Source of the DNA: Skermanella pratensis
GTDB taxonomy: Bacteria > Pseudomonadota > Alphaproteobacteria > Azospirillales > Azospirillaceae
Assembly (NCBI RefSeq): GCF_008843145.1
Contig: NZ_CP030265.1
Coordinates: forward strand, 3,402,501 to 3,466,500
DNA length: 64,000 bases
Reading direction: 5' to 3'
How positions within the stretch are numbered: the stretch's first letter is position 1; every line of letters begins with the position of its first letter. Shown one piece after another: positions 34,339 to 41,784 of this stretch. The notes beneath the pieces are model-generated. The model searched no databases, was not told the origin of the DNA, and was given only the letters and a program-made list of their open reading frames with translations. Made by a program: the position numbers and the translations under genes.

Positions 34339-35232
34339 ATGGGCTCTCGTCAGAACAAGCGCCTTCCGGAAGCGGGGGAGTTGCCCGCCTTCTCCGATCC
34401 CGTGACCCCGTTGCAGGTCCGCGAGCAGCTGGACCGTATCTGCGCTTCCGAGGAGTTCCGGCGCTGCCATCGGAGCCGGCGTTTCCTGAGCTACATCGTC
34501 GAGGAGACGCTTGAAGGCCGAGGGTCGCGCATCAAGGCCTATTGCGTGGCGATATCGGTGCTGGACCGGGACGAGACGTTCGATCCCCAGGTCGATCCGC
34601 TGGTCCGCATCGAGGCCGCCCAGCTCCGCCGCCGGCTGGAGCGATACTATCTCACCCAAGGGTCCGGGGACCCGGTGCTGATCGACCTGCCGAAGGGCGG
34701 TTATATCCCGGTTTTCAGCCGGAAGACGCCGGTCGTCCCGAAGGGCGTCACGATGCCGAAGCGTCCTCCGGCCGGACTTGCGGGAGCGTCCATGCTGGCG
34801 GCGCTGTCGGTCGCCGGCGTCCTGGGCGTGGCATACGCGATCCATGACCCCGATATGATCGCAGCAGCCCTCGGCGACCCGGCGATCCCGGCGATCCGGG
34901 TTCTGCCCTTCACACCCGCCGAGGATTCCCGAAGCGCCGAGATGGCTTCCGGAATTGCCGACGAGATCACGCAGGAACTAACGCGCCGCAATGTGCTCGC
35001 CGTGCTTGGAGCCGAAGGGGCCGCCATCGGGACCCGGCCTCGCGCGGACGCGATCCTGACCGGAACGGTACGTACCGGCTCCGGCATGGTGCGCGTGACC
35101 GTCAGTCTGCTGAGCGCCAGGAACGGGACATACATCTGGACGAAGGCGTACGACACGCCGGCGGAGGACCCGGTACTCGAAGCGCAGACCCGGGTCGCCG
35201 CGGAAATCGGCGCCACCTGGAGTCGCCGATGA
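34339..35232 (+). CDS. membrane-anchored regulator-like protein with TolB-N-like C-terminal domain (paralog B)
   Basis: The protein has 297 residues, colinear with the product of 30185-31027. The N-terminal module (ICASEEFRRCHRSRRFLSYIVEETL, RIKAYCVAISVLDRDETFDP, DPLVRIEAAQLRRRLERYYL, IDLPKGGYIPVFSR) is clearly homologous, followed by one membrane helix (~145-168) and a TolB-N/FlgO-like domain (IPAIRVLPFTPAEDSRSAEMASGIADEITQEL, ILTGTVRTGSGMVRVTVSLLSARNGTYIWTKAYD). ATG 34339 has GGTGGAAG upstream; ATG 34282 would add 19 residues. It is divergent from the mscS unit, which carries the other paralog. Confidence 0.72.
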   Translation: MGSRQNKRLPEAGELPAFSDPVTPLQVREQLDRICASEEFRRCHRSRRFLSYIVEETLEGRGSRIKAYCVAISVLDRDETFDPQVDPLVRIEAAQLRRRLERYYLTQGSGDPVLIDLPKGGYIPVFSRKTPVVPKGVTMPKRPPAGLAGASMLAALSVAGVLGVAYAIHDPDMIAAALGDPAIPAIRVLPFTPAEDSRSAEMASGIADEITQELTRRNVLAVLGAEGAAIGTRPRADAILTGTVRTGSGMVRVTVSLLSARNGTYIWTKAYDTPAEDPVLEAQTRVAAEIGATWSRR

Positions 35233-35233
35233 G

Positions 35234-35259
35234 CGGCGGGCAAGATCGATCGCCCGCCG
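35234..35259 (+). terminator. 8-bp hairpin at the end of the paralog B gene
   Basis: CGGCGGGC (35234-35241) and GCCCGCCG (35252-35259) pair perfectly across a 10-base loop, two bases after the TGA. No T-run follows, so termination would be weak or factor-dependent. Confidence 0.4.
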
Positions 35260-35439
35260 AAACCTTCAATCCCGTCAAGGACATGAACTGGTAAACTACG
35301 GTAAATTACGTTCCAGCGGCGCTTACCGCCCGTAGTGTCGCGCGGCAATGACAAGTGCTGGTCAGCCGCGCTCGCTGAACGGCCCAGTGGACGACCCGCT
35401 GGACGACCAGCCCGCTCCGGTCGTGTTCAGGAGAGTTCC

Positions 35440-36177
35440 ATGTCGCAGTTTCGTCGGACTTCCGCAGAGTTCCTCGGCACATTCTGGCTGGTCTTCGGTG
35501 GGTGCGGAAGCGCCGTGCTGGCGGCTGCGTTCCCGGAGGTCGGAATCGGCCTGCTCGGCGTATCGCTGGCATTCGGCCTGACGGTGCTGACGATGGCCTA
35601 CTCGATCGGCCACATCAGCGGCTGCCATCTCAACCCGGCCGTGACCGTCGGCCTGTGGGCTGCCAAGCGCTTCCCGACGAAGGATATCCTGCCCTACGTC
35701 GTCGCGCAGATCGGCGGCGCGATCGTGGCGGCCATCGCGCTGTACGTGGTCGCCAGCGGCAAGGCCGATTACAATCTCGCGGTCAACGGCCTGGCGACGA
35801 ACGGCTTCGGCGCGGCTTCGCCCGGCGGCTATACGATGGCGTCGGGAATGCTGATCGAGATCATCCTGACCTTCGGCTTCCTGATCGTGATCCTCGGTTC
35901 GACCGACACCAGGGCCCCGGCCGGCTTCGCCCCTCTCGCGATCGGACTGGCGCTCACGCTGATCCACCTGATCAGCATCCCGGTCACCAACACCAGCGTG
36001 AATCCGGCACGCAGCACCGGCCCTGCGCTGATCATGGGCGGCGTGGCGCTGCAGCAGCTCTGGTTCTTCTGGGTGGCGCCATTGATCGGCGGCGTGCTCG
36101 GCGGCATCGCCTACCGCATGCTGTCGGCCGAGGAGGCGGTCGTGAAGCCCGCGATCACCGGCGAGCCGGCACGCTGA
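35440..36177 (+). CDS. aqpZ: aquaporin Z
   Basis: The 245-residue protein has six membrane helices and both NPA half-helices: NPAVT at 65-67 and NPARS at 188-190. The narrow-filter residues Phe45, His176 and Arg191 match water-selective AqpZ, not glycerol facilitators (GlpF has Trp/Gly/Arg). GGAGAG lies 5 bases before ATG 35440. The C-terminal tail (~15 residues) is hydrophilic. A tandem decamer GGTAAACTAC/GGTAAATTAC (35290-35309) lies in the leader region. Confidence 0.95.
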   Translation: MSQFRRTSAEFLGTFWLVFGGCGSAVLAAAFPEVGIGLLGVSLAFGLTVLTMAYSIGHISGCHLNPAVTVGLWAAKRFPTKDILPYVVAQIGGAIVAAIALYVVASGKADYNLAVNGLATNGFGAASPGGYTMASGMLIEIILTFGFLIVILGSTDTRAPAGFAPLAIGLALTLIHLISIPVTNTSVNPARSTGPALIMGGVALQQLWFFWVAPLIGGVLGGIAYRMLSAEEAVVKPAITGEPAR

Positions 36178-36199
36178 AAAGATGAATACGGAGGGGCGG

Positions 36200-36520
36200 T
36201 CAAGGGGTGGAAACCAGCTTCAACCCGATGATGCCGGTGACGATCAGGGCGACGCAGCCCAGCCGCAGGGCACCTGCCGGCTCGCCGTAGATCGCGATAC
36301 CGGCGATGACGGTTCCCACGGTTCCGATGCCGGTCCAGATCGCATAGGCCGTTCCGAGGGGAAGGGTGCGCAGCGCAAGGCCGAGCAGGCCGAGGCTGAT
36401 CACCATGCTGCCCGCCGTCAGCAGCGACGGGACGAGACGCGTGAAACCGGCCGTCTGCTTCAGGCCGAGGGCCCAACCGATTTCGAAAGCGCCGGCGAGG
36501 AACAACATAACCCAGGCCAT
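36200..36520 (-). CDS. sugE: SugE/Gdx-type SMR transporter (guanidinium exporter)
   Basis: The protein has 106 residues and four membrane helices, an SMR family protein. The N-terminal MAWVMLFLAGAFEIGWALGLKQTAGFTRLVPS carries the essential Glu (~13) and the Gly-Leu-Lys-x-Thr loop of the Gdx/SugE subgroup; multidrug members (EmrE) differ here. Gdx proteins exchange guanidinium for protons. The call is greatly strengthened by the guanidine-II riboswitch directly upstream (36541-36591). An ATG one codon upstream (36523) is also possible; GGGAGG lies 5-7 bases before. Confidence 0.92.
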   Translation of the reverse strand: MAWVMLFLAGAFEIGWALGLKQTAGFTRLVPSLLTAGSMVISLGLLGLALRTLPLGTAYAIWTGIGTVGTVIAGIAIYGEPAGALRLGCVALIVTGIIGLKLVSTP

Positions 36521-36540
36521 CACAGACCTCCCGAGTCCGT

Positions 36541-36591
36541 GGCTGGGTCGTCCCGGCCTTGAAGAATGGAAAACACGGGGTCGTCCCCGCG
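36541..36591 (-). promoter_or_regulatory. guanidine-II riboswitch (mini-ykkC) controlling sugE
   Basis: On the minus strand two hairpins occur in tandem, each with the invariant ACGA loop. The first is GGGGACGACCCC (36577-36588, stem extendable to 36574-36591), the second GGGACGACCC (within 36541-36558). They are separated by ~15 bases and lie ~20-70 bases before the sugE start, with GGGAGG between. Two ACGR-loop hairpins ahead of sugE is the definition of the mini-ykkC class, in which guanidine joins the loops and frees the RBS. Confidence 0.88.
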
Positions 36592-36657
36592 CCTGACCCT
36601 ATTTGGCCCCTCCAGGGGGTAAGTCAAGCTCGAATGAAGTAAACGCCATCACCGAAT

Positions 36658-36737
36658 GTAGGTCGGGTAGAGCGAAGCGGCACCCGACATCAACACTCCA
36701 GCTTTTGTCGGGTGCCGCTTCGCTCTACCCGACCTAC
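36658..36737. repeat. extragenic palindrome with perfect 32-bp arms
   Basis: The arms 36658-36689 and 36706-36737 are exact reverse complements, separated by 16 bases. Each arm begins or ends with GTAGGTCGGGT and itself holds a smaller hairpin (TCGGGT...ACCCGA), so the element resembles two REP units in opposite orientation. It lies between the end of the ChaC-like gene and the sugE leader, both on the minus strand. It is a mobile extragenic element by appearance (REP/MITE-like) and may also block read-through. Confidence 0.85.
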
Positions 36738-36744
36738 GGCTTTT

Positions 36745-36767
36745 CTTGATAATTCTTGATTATCAAG
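36745..36767 (-). terminator. hairpin overlapping the chaC stop codon
   Basis: Perfect 9-bp arms CTTGATAAT (36745-36753) and ATTATCAAG (36759-36767) flank a 5-base loop. On the minus strand the stem begins at the TGA stop and is followed by AAAAG, not by T residues. It may protect the mRNA end or terminate weakly together with the large palindrome beyond it. Confidence 0.45.
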
Positions 36768-37461
36768 GGTTGTCCGCTCCCCTTTCCATCAATCCCTGAA
36801 CATCTGTCAGGAGCCTTTCCAGCCCCCGGTCCACCATGCCCAGTTCACGCAGGTGCCCTACGGTGTTCGCCAGATATTCCAGGTTCGGGCCGCGCTCGCC
36901 GACGCCCTGCCGGATGTGCCGGATCACGTCGGAGACGCACATCTCGCCGCAATACTGGCGGTGGCCCCGATCGGCGACGAAAGTGCAGGCGCTGACGGTG
37001 CCGGCTTCGGTCCAGACCCCGAGCAGTTTGGGCCGATAGACGCCGCTGACCATCTCCCGGTCCCACAGATAGTCCAGGGTCCGGTCCACGAGGCCCGCTT
37101 CGACCCTGAAGACCATGCCGCGGCAGGAGCCGCCGCGGTCCAGGCCCAGCACCAGCCCCGGCCGGTCGGGCGTGCCGCGATAGCGGTGGGAATAGACGCA
37201 GAACCGCCGATGATATCCCCGCAACAGCGCCTGCCGGCGCTCGACGAAAGGGAATTCGGGATTCCACATCAGCGAGCCGTAGCCGAACACCCAGAGGTCC
37301 GTATCGGGCGGAACCATGATCTTGGGGAACGACCGCGCCGCCGGGGACGCGAAGACCATGAGCGGTTCGCCGGAACAAGCGGCGGGTTCCAGCATCGGAG
37401 AGTCGCGGGTCTCGGAGGCGTCCTCCGCGACCGCACCGCGGAATGAATCTTCGGCAGACAT
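36763..37461 (-). CDS. ChaC-like gamma-glutamylcyclotransferase
   Basis: The protein has 232 residues. After a ~50-residue variable N terminus the GGCT fold begins: DLWVFGYGSLMWNPEFPF (substrate-binding YGSL) and RRFCVYSHRYRGTPDRPGLVLGLDRGG, with the catalytic Glu in the region WDREMVSGVYRPK. ChaC proteins cleave glutathione to 5-oxoproline and Cys-Gly. ATG 37461 is used; the frame is open to 37509. It is divergent from the DUF2125 gene, with ~120 bases between. Confidence 0.88.
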   Translation of the reverse strand: MSAEDSFRGAVAEDASETRDSPMLEPAACSGEPLMVFASPAARSFPKIMVPPDTDLWVFGYGSLMWNPEFPFVERRQALLRGYHRRFCVYSHRYRGTPDRPGLVLGLDRGGSCRGMVFRVEAGLVDRTLDYLWDREMVSGVYRPKLLGVWTEAGTVSACTFVADRGHRQYCGEMCVSDVIRHIRQGVGERGPNLEYLANTVGHLRELGMVDRGLERLLTDVQGLMERGADNP

Positions 37462-37580
37462 GATCGTCAGATAGTGCCTCCTCCGTGTCGTCGCCACCGT
37501 ATCACACATTCAAGCGGCCCTCGACCTCCAACGGCGCAACCGGGTATAAGTCAGCCGCACAACCGTCCAAGGCTTCCCTC

Positions 37581-38612
37581 ATGCGCGCCAAGCCGCTCAT
37601 CTCCTCGGTCATCCTGCTTGGCCTCATAGCCGCAGGCTACACGGCGTGGTGGTTCTACCTCGCCGGGCGGGTCCGCGACGGCATCGCCGACTGGGTCGCG
37701 CAGCAGCGCGCCGAAGCGGCGCTGATCGAGTACCGGGACCTGGAGATCTCCGGGTTTCCCCTATCCCTGACGGCGAGCGCCGCCGACGTTTCGATCCGCC
37801 GGGCGGACGGTCTGCAATGGCGCGGGCCGTCGGTGATCGCCCGCGCCCGCCCCTGGTACCCGCTCGACATCGGCGTCGAGCTGCCGGGCAGCCATCAGGC
37901 CGGGCTGGTCCAGGAGGGCGGCGAGCCGACCTTCGCCATCGACGCTCCCGCCGGGGCGAGGGGGAGCGTGGAACTGGAGCATTCCGGGGCCGTGCGCCGG
38001 ATGACGGCAGATCTCGGCCGGTCGACGGTGACTCTGCCCGACGGGCAGCAGGCGAGCCTGGGCCGGGCGGAACTGGCCGCGGCGTTCCCGGAAACACCGC
38101 CCGCCGACCATACCGCGACGGCGCTGTCGATCGATGCCCGCCTGACAGGCGTTCGGCCGCCGCCGTCGGTCAAGACCCCGCTGGAGGGAGACATCGAAAC
38201 GGCGGCTGTCACCGCCCGCATCAAGGGCGCCCTTCCCGACCGCCTGGGCCGGCCGGCCATCGCCGCCTGGAGCGAGAGCGGCGGCACGATCGACGTGGAC
38301 TCGCTGACGCTGAACTGGGGGCCGCTCCGCATCGCCGGTCAGGGAACGCTGGCCTTCGACGGCGACCTTCAGCCGATCGGGGCGATCAGCGCCGCCGTGG
38401 AGGGTGTCAACCCGACCATGGACAGCCTCGCCACGGCCGGCATGGTCCGGCCCGGCGACGCCGCCATGGCGAAGATGGCGCTGACCCTGCTGTCCCGCCG
38501 GTCGACGCCGGACAACCAGCCGATCGTCGAGGCGTCGCTGACGGCCCAGGACGGTTGGCTCTATTTCGGCCCGATCCGCCTGCTGAGGATACCGCGCGTC
38601 TCCTGGGAGTGA
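37581..38612 (+). CDS. DUF2125 domain-containing protein
   Basis: The protein has 343 residues. An N-terminal signal anchor (LISSVILLGLIAAGYTAWWFYLA, ~5-27) is followed by a long beta-rich domain with repeats of the kind LEISGFPLSLTASAADVSI and VDSLTLNWGPLRIAGQGTLAFDGDLQPIG, the DUF2125 family of alphaproteobacterial periplasmic proteins. Overall shape suggests an AsmA-like beta-fold; the function is unknown. It ends 22 bases from the convergent tyrC stop. Confidence 0.85.
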   Translation: MRAKPLISSVILLGLIAAGYTAWWFYLAGRVRDGIADWVAQQRAEAALIEYRDLEISGFPLSLTASAADVSIRRADGLQWRGPSVIARARPWYPLDIGVELPGSHQAGLVQEGGEPTFAIDAPAGARGSVELEHSGAVRRMTADLGRSTVTLPDGQQASLGRAELAAAFPETPPADHTATALSIDARLTGVRPPPSVKTPLEGDIETAAVTARIKGALPDRLGRPAIAAWSESGGTIDVDSLTLNWGPLRIAGQGTLAFDGDLQPIGAISAAVEGVNPTMDSLATAGMVRPGDAAMAKMALTLLSRRSTPDNQPIVEASLTAQDGWLYFGPIRLLRIPRVSWE

Positions 38613-38634
38613 GCGGCGCGAGCCGAACCCGCGT

Positions 38635-39555
38635 TCAGGCCTGCTTGGCGTCGATGACGCCGCGGCGGATCGCCCGGGTGCGGCTGAACAGCTCTTCCAG
38701 CTTGTCGCCCTCGCCCCAGCGGATCGCGCGCTGGAGCGCCGTCAGATCCTCGTTGAAGCGCTGGATGATCTCCAGCACCGCTTCGCGGTTGTTGAGGAAC
38801 ACGTCCCGCCACATCACCGGATCGCTGGCGGCGATGCGGGTGAAGTCGCGGAAGCCGCCGGCCGAGAACTTGATCACCTCGGACTTGGTGTCCTCCTCCA
38901 GGTCGGTCGCGGTGCCGACGATGGTGTAGGCGATCAGGTGCGGAAGATGCGACGTGATGGCCAGCACCTTGTCATGGTGCGAAGCCTCCATGAACTCCAG
39001 GTTGGAACCGAAGCGGCGCCACATCTCCGCGACCTTGGCGACCGCCTGCTCGTTGGCTCCGGGCGGCGGCGTCAGGATGCACCAGCGGTTCTCGAACAGC
39101 TCGGCGAAGCCCGCTTCCGGGCCGGAATGCTCGGTGCCCGCCACGGGATGGCCGGGGACGAGATGGACGCCTTCCGGCAGGTGCGGCGCCACGTCGCGGA
39201 TCACGGCCTGCTTGACCGATCCCACGTCGGTCACGATCGCTCCGGGCCGGCAATGCGGGCCGATCACCGGCGCTATGTGGGCATAGGCGCCGACGGGCGC
39301 GCACAGCACCACCAGGTCGGCGTCCTTGACGACCGCGGCGGCATCGGTGCTCGCGCGGGAAACCAGCCCCAGTTCCATCGCCTTGTCGCAGGTGGCCTGG
39401 CTGCGGGCGCTGCAGACGATCTCTCGCGCCATGCCGTCCCGGGCGAGCGCCCGCGCCATGGACGAGCCGATCAGGCCGATGCCGATGAAGGCGACGCGGT
39501 CGAACAGGGGCCCGCCGGTCCCGGCCCGCGCTTCGGCGATGTCGGTCGCGCTCAT
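38635..39555 (-). CDS. tyrC: prephenate/arogenate dehydrogenase
   Basis: It oxidatively decarboxylates prephenate or arogenate on the way to tyrosine. The 306-residue protein has the N-terminal Rossmann motif FIGIGLIGSSMARALARDG and the catalytic His region HLVPGHPVAGTEHSGPEAG, both intact. There is no fused chorismate mutase or ACT domain, so feedback control must act elsewhere. ATG 39555 overlaps the hisC stop (ATGA). Third gene of chorismate mutase-hisC-tyrC. The choice between prephenate and arogenate as substrate cannot be read from sequence. Confidence 0.93.
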   Translation of the reverse strand: MSATDIAEARAGTGGPLFDRVAFIGIGLIGSSMARALARDGMAREIVCSARSQATCDKAMELGLVSRASTDAAAVVKDADLVVLCAPVGAYAHIAPVIGPHCRPGAIVTDVGSVKQAVIRDVAPHLPEGVHLVPGHPVAGTEHSGPEAGFAELFENRWCILTPPPGANEQAVAKVAEMWRRFGSNLEFMEASHHDKVLAITSHLPHLIAYTIVGTATDLEEDTKSEVIKFSAGGFRDFTRIAASDPVMWRDVFLNNREAVLEIIQRFNEDLTALQRAIRWGEGDKLEELFSRTRAIRRGVIDAKQA

Positions 39556-40658
39556 GATTCCCCCTTCAGGAAAGCGGCGACGGCATCGACCACGGCCCGC
39601 ATCTCCTCCTCGGTTCCGATCGACATGCGCAGGCAGTGCGGCAGCCCGTAGCCGCCCATCTGGCGCACCAGGATGCCGCGCGCCTTCAGGAACTGCCGGG
39701 CGGCCTCGGCTGCCCGGTTGCCGTCTGACGACCGGTCGGCGAAGGAGACGAGGACGAAGTTCGCGATGCTGGGATGAACCTCCAGCCCCAGCTCGGTCAG
39801 CCGGGTCCCCAGCCACTCGCGCCAGATCTCGTTGTGGCGGCGCGACTCCTCGATGAAGGCCGTGTCCTCGACCGCGGCGACGCCGGCGATCTGGGCGGCG
39901 GAGTTCACGTTGAACGGCCCGCGCACGCGGTTCAGCACGTCGGCGATGGCCGGCGGGCAGTAGGCCCAGCCCAGGCGCAGGCCGCCCAGCGCATAGATCT
40001 TGGAGAATGTCCTGGTCATCACGACGTTGCCGAACTCCTCCACCAGCTCGGCTCCCGCGGTGTAGTCGGGTCGGTCGACATACTCGGCGTAGGCCGCGTC
40101 GATCACCAGCACGACATGCTCGGGCAACCCGGCATGCAGGCGGCGCATCTCGTCCGCGGTCAGGAAGCTGCCGGTCGGGTTGTTCGGGTTGGCGATGAAC
40201 AGGATCTTCGTGCGCTCGGTCACATGGGCCAGCAGCGCGTCCACATCGGCCTTCAGCCCCTTCTCGGGCGCCGCGACCGGCGTGGCGCCGACCGACCTGG
40301 CGGAAATCGGGTACATCAGGAAGCCGTGCGCGCTGTACAGCACCTCGTCGCCCGGACCAGCGTAGGCGCGGGTCAGCAATCCCAGCAGCTCGTCCGATCC
40401 GGTGCCGCAGACGATCTGGGCGGCATCGAGCCCGTAGAGCCGGGCCAGCCCGTCGCGCAGCGCCGTCGATCCGCCGTCCGGATACCGGTGCAGTTCCGCA
40501 GCCGCGGCCCGGTATGCCTCCACGGCGCGCGGGCTGGGGCCGAGCGCGCCTTCGTTGGAGGCAAGGCGGATCAGCCGGTCGACACCGGGAGCATGGGCCT
40601 CGCCGCCGACATAGGGGGAAATGTCGAGGATTCCGGGACGGGGAGCCGGAGCAGACAT
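39552..40658 (-). CDS. hisC: histidinol-phosphate / aromatic aminotransferase
   Basis: The 368-residue fold-type I PLP enzyme has NPNNPTG at ~155-161, the aspartate in DAAYAEYVD and the PLP lysine in TRTFSKIYALGGLRLGWAY. Sequence belongs to the HisC family. Its position between chorismate mutase and cyclohexadienyl dehydrogenase suggests that it makes phenylalanine and tyrosine (or arogenate) from the keto acids, alone or besides histidinol phosphate. A second hisC in the his operon elsewhere would support the aromatic role. Confidence 0.92.
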   Translation of the reverse strand: MSAPAPRPGILDISPYVGGEAHAPGVDRLIRLASNEGALGPSPRAVEAYRAAAAELHRYPDGGSTALRDGLARLYGLDAAQIVCGTGSDELLGLLTRAYAGPGDEVLYSAHGFLMYPISARSVGATPVAAPEKGLKADVDALLAHVTERTKILFIANPNNPTGSFLTADEMRRLHAGLPEHVVLVIDAAYAEYVDRPDYTAGAELVEEFGNVVMTRTFSKIYALGGLRLGWAYCPPAIADVLNRVRGPFNVNSAAQIAGVAAVEDTAFIEESRRHNEIWREWLGTRLTELGLEVHPSIANFVLVSFADRSSDGNRAAEAARQFLKARGILVRQMGGYGLPHCLRMSIGTEEEMRAVVDAVAAFLKGES

Positions 40659-40728
40659 GGCAACGCTACTTTCCTGATGAAATCAGACAGAGGGGAGCGA
40701 CGTTCGACGGGTCAAAGCTTCTCGGGGA

Positions 40729-41604
40729 TCAGAGCTTCTTGGGATCGGCGGAGCTTCCGAGCGGCACGGCGTAGCCGCCGATCGGCGTGGTCCGCAACAG
40801 GATATCGCCCATGTTGGCCGCGAACGCGGCCAGCCGCTTGTCCTGCAGGTCGACATAATCGGCGACCTCGACCAGATGGAGCGGACCGCCGCCGGTCTCC
40901 CGGCCGGTCCAGCTCCGGAAGCTGACGGTGGTCAGGCCGGCGGCTTCAAGCGCCTCCTTCAAGCGCCCGCGGCTGCGGTCCTCGGTCAGCTCGATGCCCA
41001 GCAGCGTGCGGTCGTCACCGGTGCGCTCGTGCTGGATCAATGCTATGGCGAGCGCGTCGCGATCGTCGCCGCGGGCGTTGCCGCGGCCGCAGAACGGCAG
41101 GCTGGCGACGACGCGCGGGGTCTTGGAGTCCTGGTTCATCAGGTACCGCCACCAGGGATCGTGGTCGTCCTCTTCCGGCATGGGCACAACGCCGACCGTC
41201 GCGGTTCCATCGGCCACGGCGCGGATCGCCGCGGCCGGCGTGTTGACCGCCGTCATCGGGATCGAGCTGCCGTAGTGGTCGCGGGCGACGTCCCAGAAGC
41301 CGCGCCGGTCCTCCGGCGCATAGACCGCGATGGCGAACGGGCCCTGGATGCGTGAAAAGGTCGCGATCATCTCCCGCCACAGCCGGGCAAGCACCTGCAT
41401 CGGAAACGGCCCGGTATGGCGCGCGGCTAGTCGCCGCAGGATCGTCGCCTCCCGGCCGGGCCGGACGATCTGGTTGTCCGGTCGTTTGGCGATGCCGATC
41501 AGCTCCACCACCTGGGCGCGCCGCATGATCAGATCATGGATCTTGTCATCGATTTCATCGATCTCGCGACGCAGTTCATCGAGCGATGGCGTTGGTGAGG
41601 ACAT
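40729..41604 (-). CDS. chorismate mutase (AroQ) fused to a prephenate-dehydratase-like region
   Basis: The protein has 291 residues. The N-terminal ~90 residues are an AroQ helical chorismate mutase (LDELRREIDEIDDKIHDLIMRRAQVVELIG, then ILRRLAARHTGPFP, LWREMIATFS) that turns chorismate into prephenate. The remaining ~200 residues look like a degenerate PheA dehydratase/ACT region: FAIAVYAPEDRRGFWDVARDHYG...AVADGTATVGVVPMPEE, then SRGRLKEALEAAGL. The catalytic Thr-Arg-Phe motif of dehydratases is not visible (TPR in SKTPRVVASL instead). It heads the operon with hisC and tyrC, so it probably acts in tyrosine/phenylalanine synthesis as a mutase. Confidence 0.85.
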   Translation of the reverse strand: MSSPTPSLDELRREIDEIDDKIHDLIMRRAQVVELIGIAKRPDNQIVRPGREATILRRLAARHTGPFPMQVLARLWREMIATFSRIQGPFAIAVYAPEDRRGFWDVARDHYGSSIPMTAVNTPAAAIRAVADGTATVGVVPMPEEDDHDPWWRYLMNQDSKTPRVVASLPFCGRGNARGDDRDALAIALIQHERTGDDRTLLGIELTEDRSRGRLKEALEAAGLTTVSFRSWTGRETGGGPLHLVEVADYVDLQDKRLAAFAANMGDILLRTTPIGGYAVPLGSSADPKKL

Positions 41605-41696
41605 GGACTTCAGATCTTGCCGGTCAGGGAGTGGACGGAGCGGTCAACGCAGCCGGATAGTAGTAGTCTCGGCCCCTGGCAAAATCAAAGAAAACG

Positions 41697-41725
41697 TTGA
41701 CACCCCCATGGCTTGCTCCCTAGCT
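41697..41725 (+). promoter_or_regulatory. candidate sigma70 promoter of metX-metW
   Basis: A perfect -35 TTGACA (41697-41702) is followed after 17-18 bases by CTAGCT/TAGCTA as a weak -10. It lies ~60 bases upstream of metX in the 180-base divergent gap from the chorismate mutase gene. I looked for a SAM-II riboswitch here and did not find its conserved core. Confidence 0.45.
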
Positions 41726-41784
41726 ATGCGGCTTCCTGGCCAGCAGCTTTGCCCCTACCCTTTCGAAGCAGGTTCGCCCGACCG

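Noticed and set aside
39556-39816. N-terminal extension of tyrC
   Set aside because: It reads through hisC in another frame; ATG 39555 overlapping the hisC stop is the true start.
41605-41784. SAM-II or SAM/SAH riboswitch before metX
   Set aside because: No pseudoknot core or conserved purine-rich segment found; only promoter-like words.
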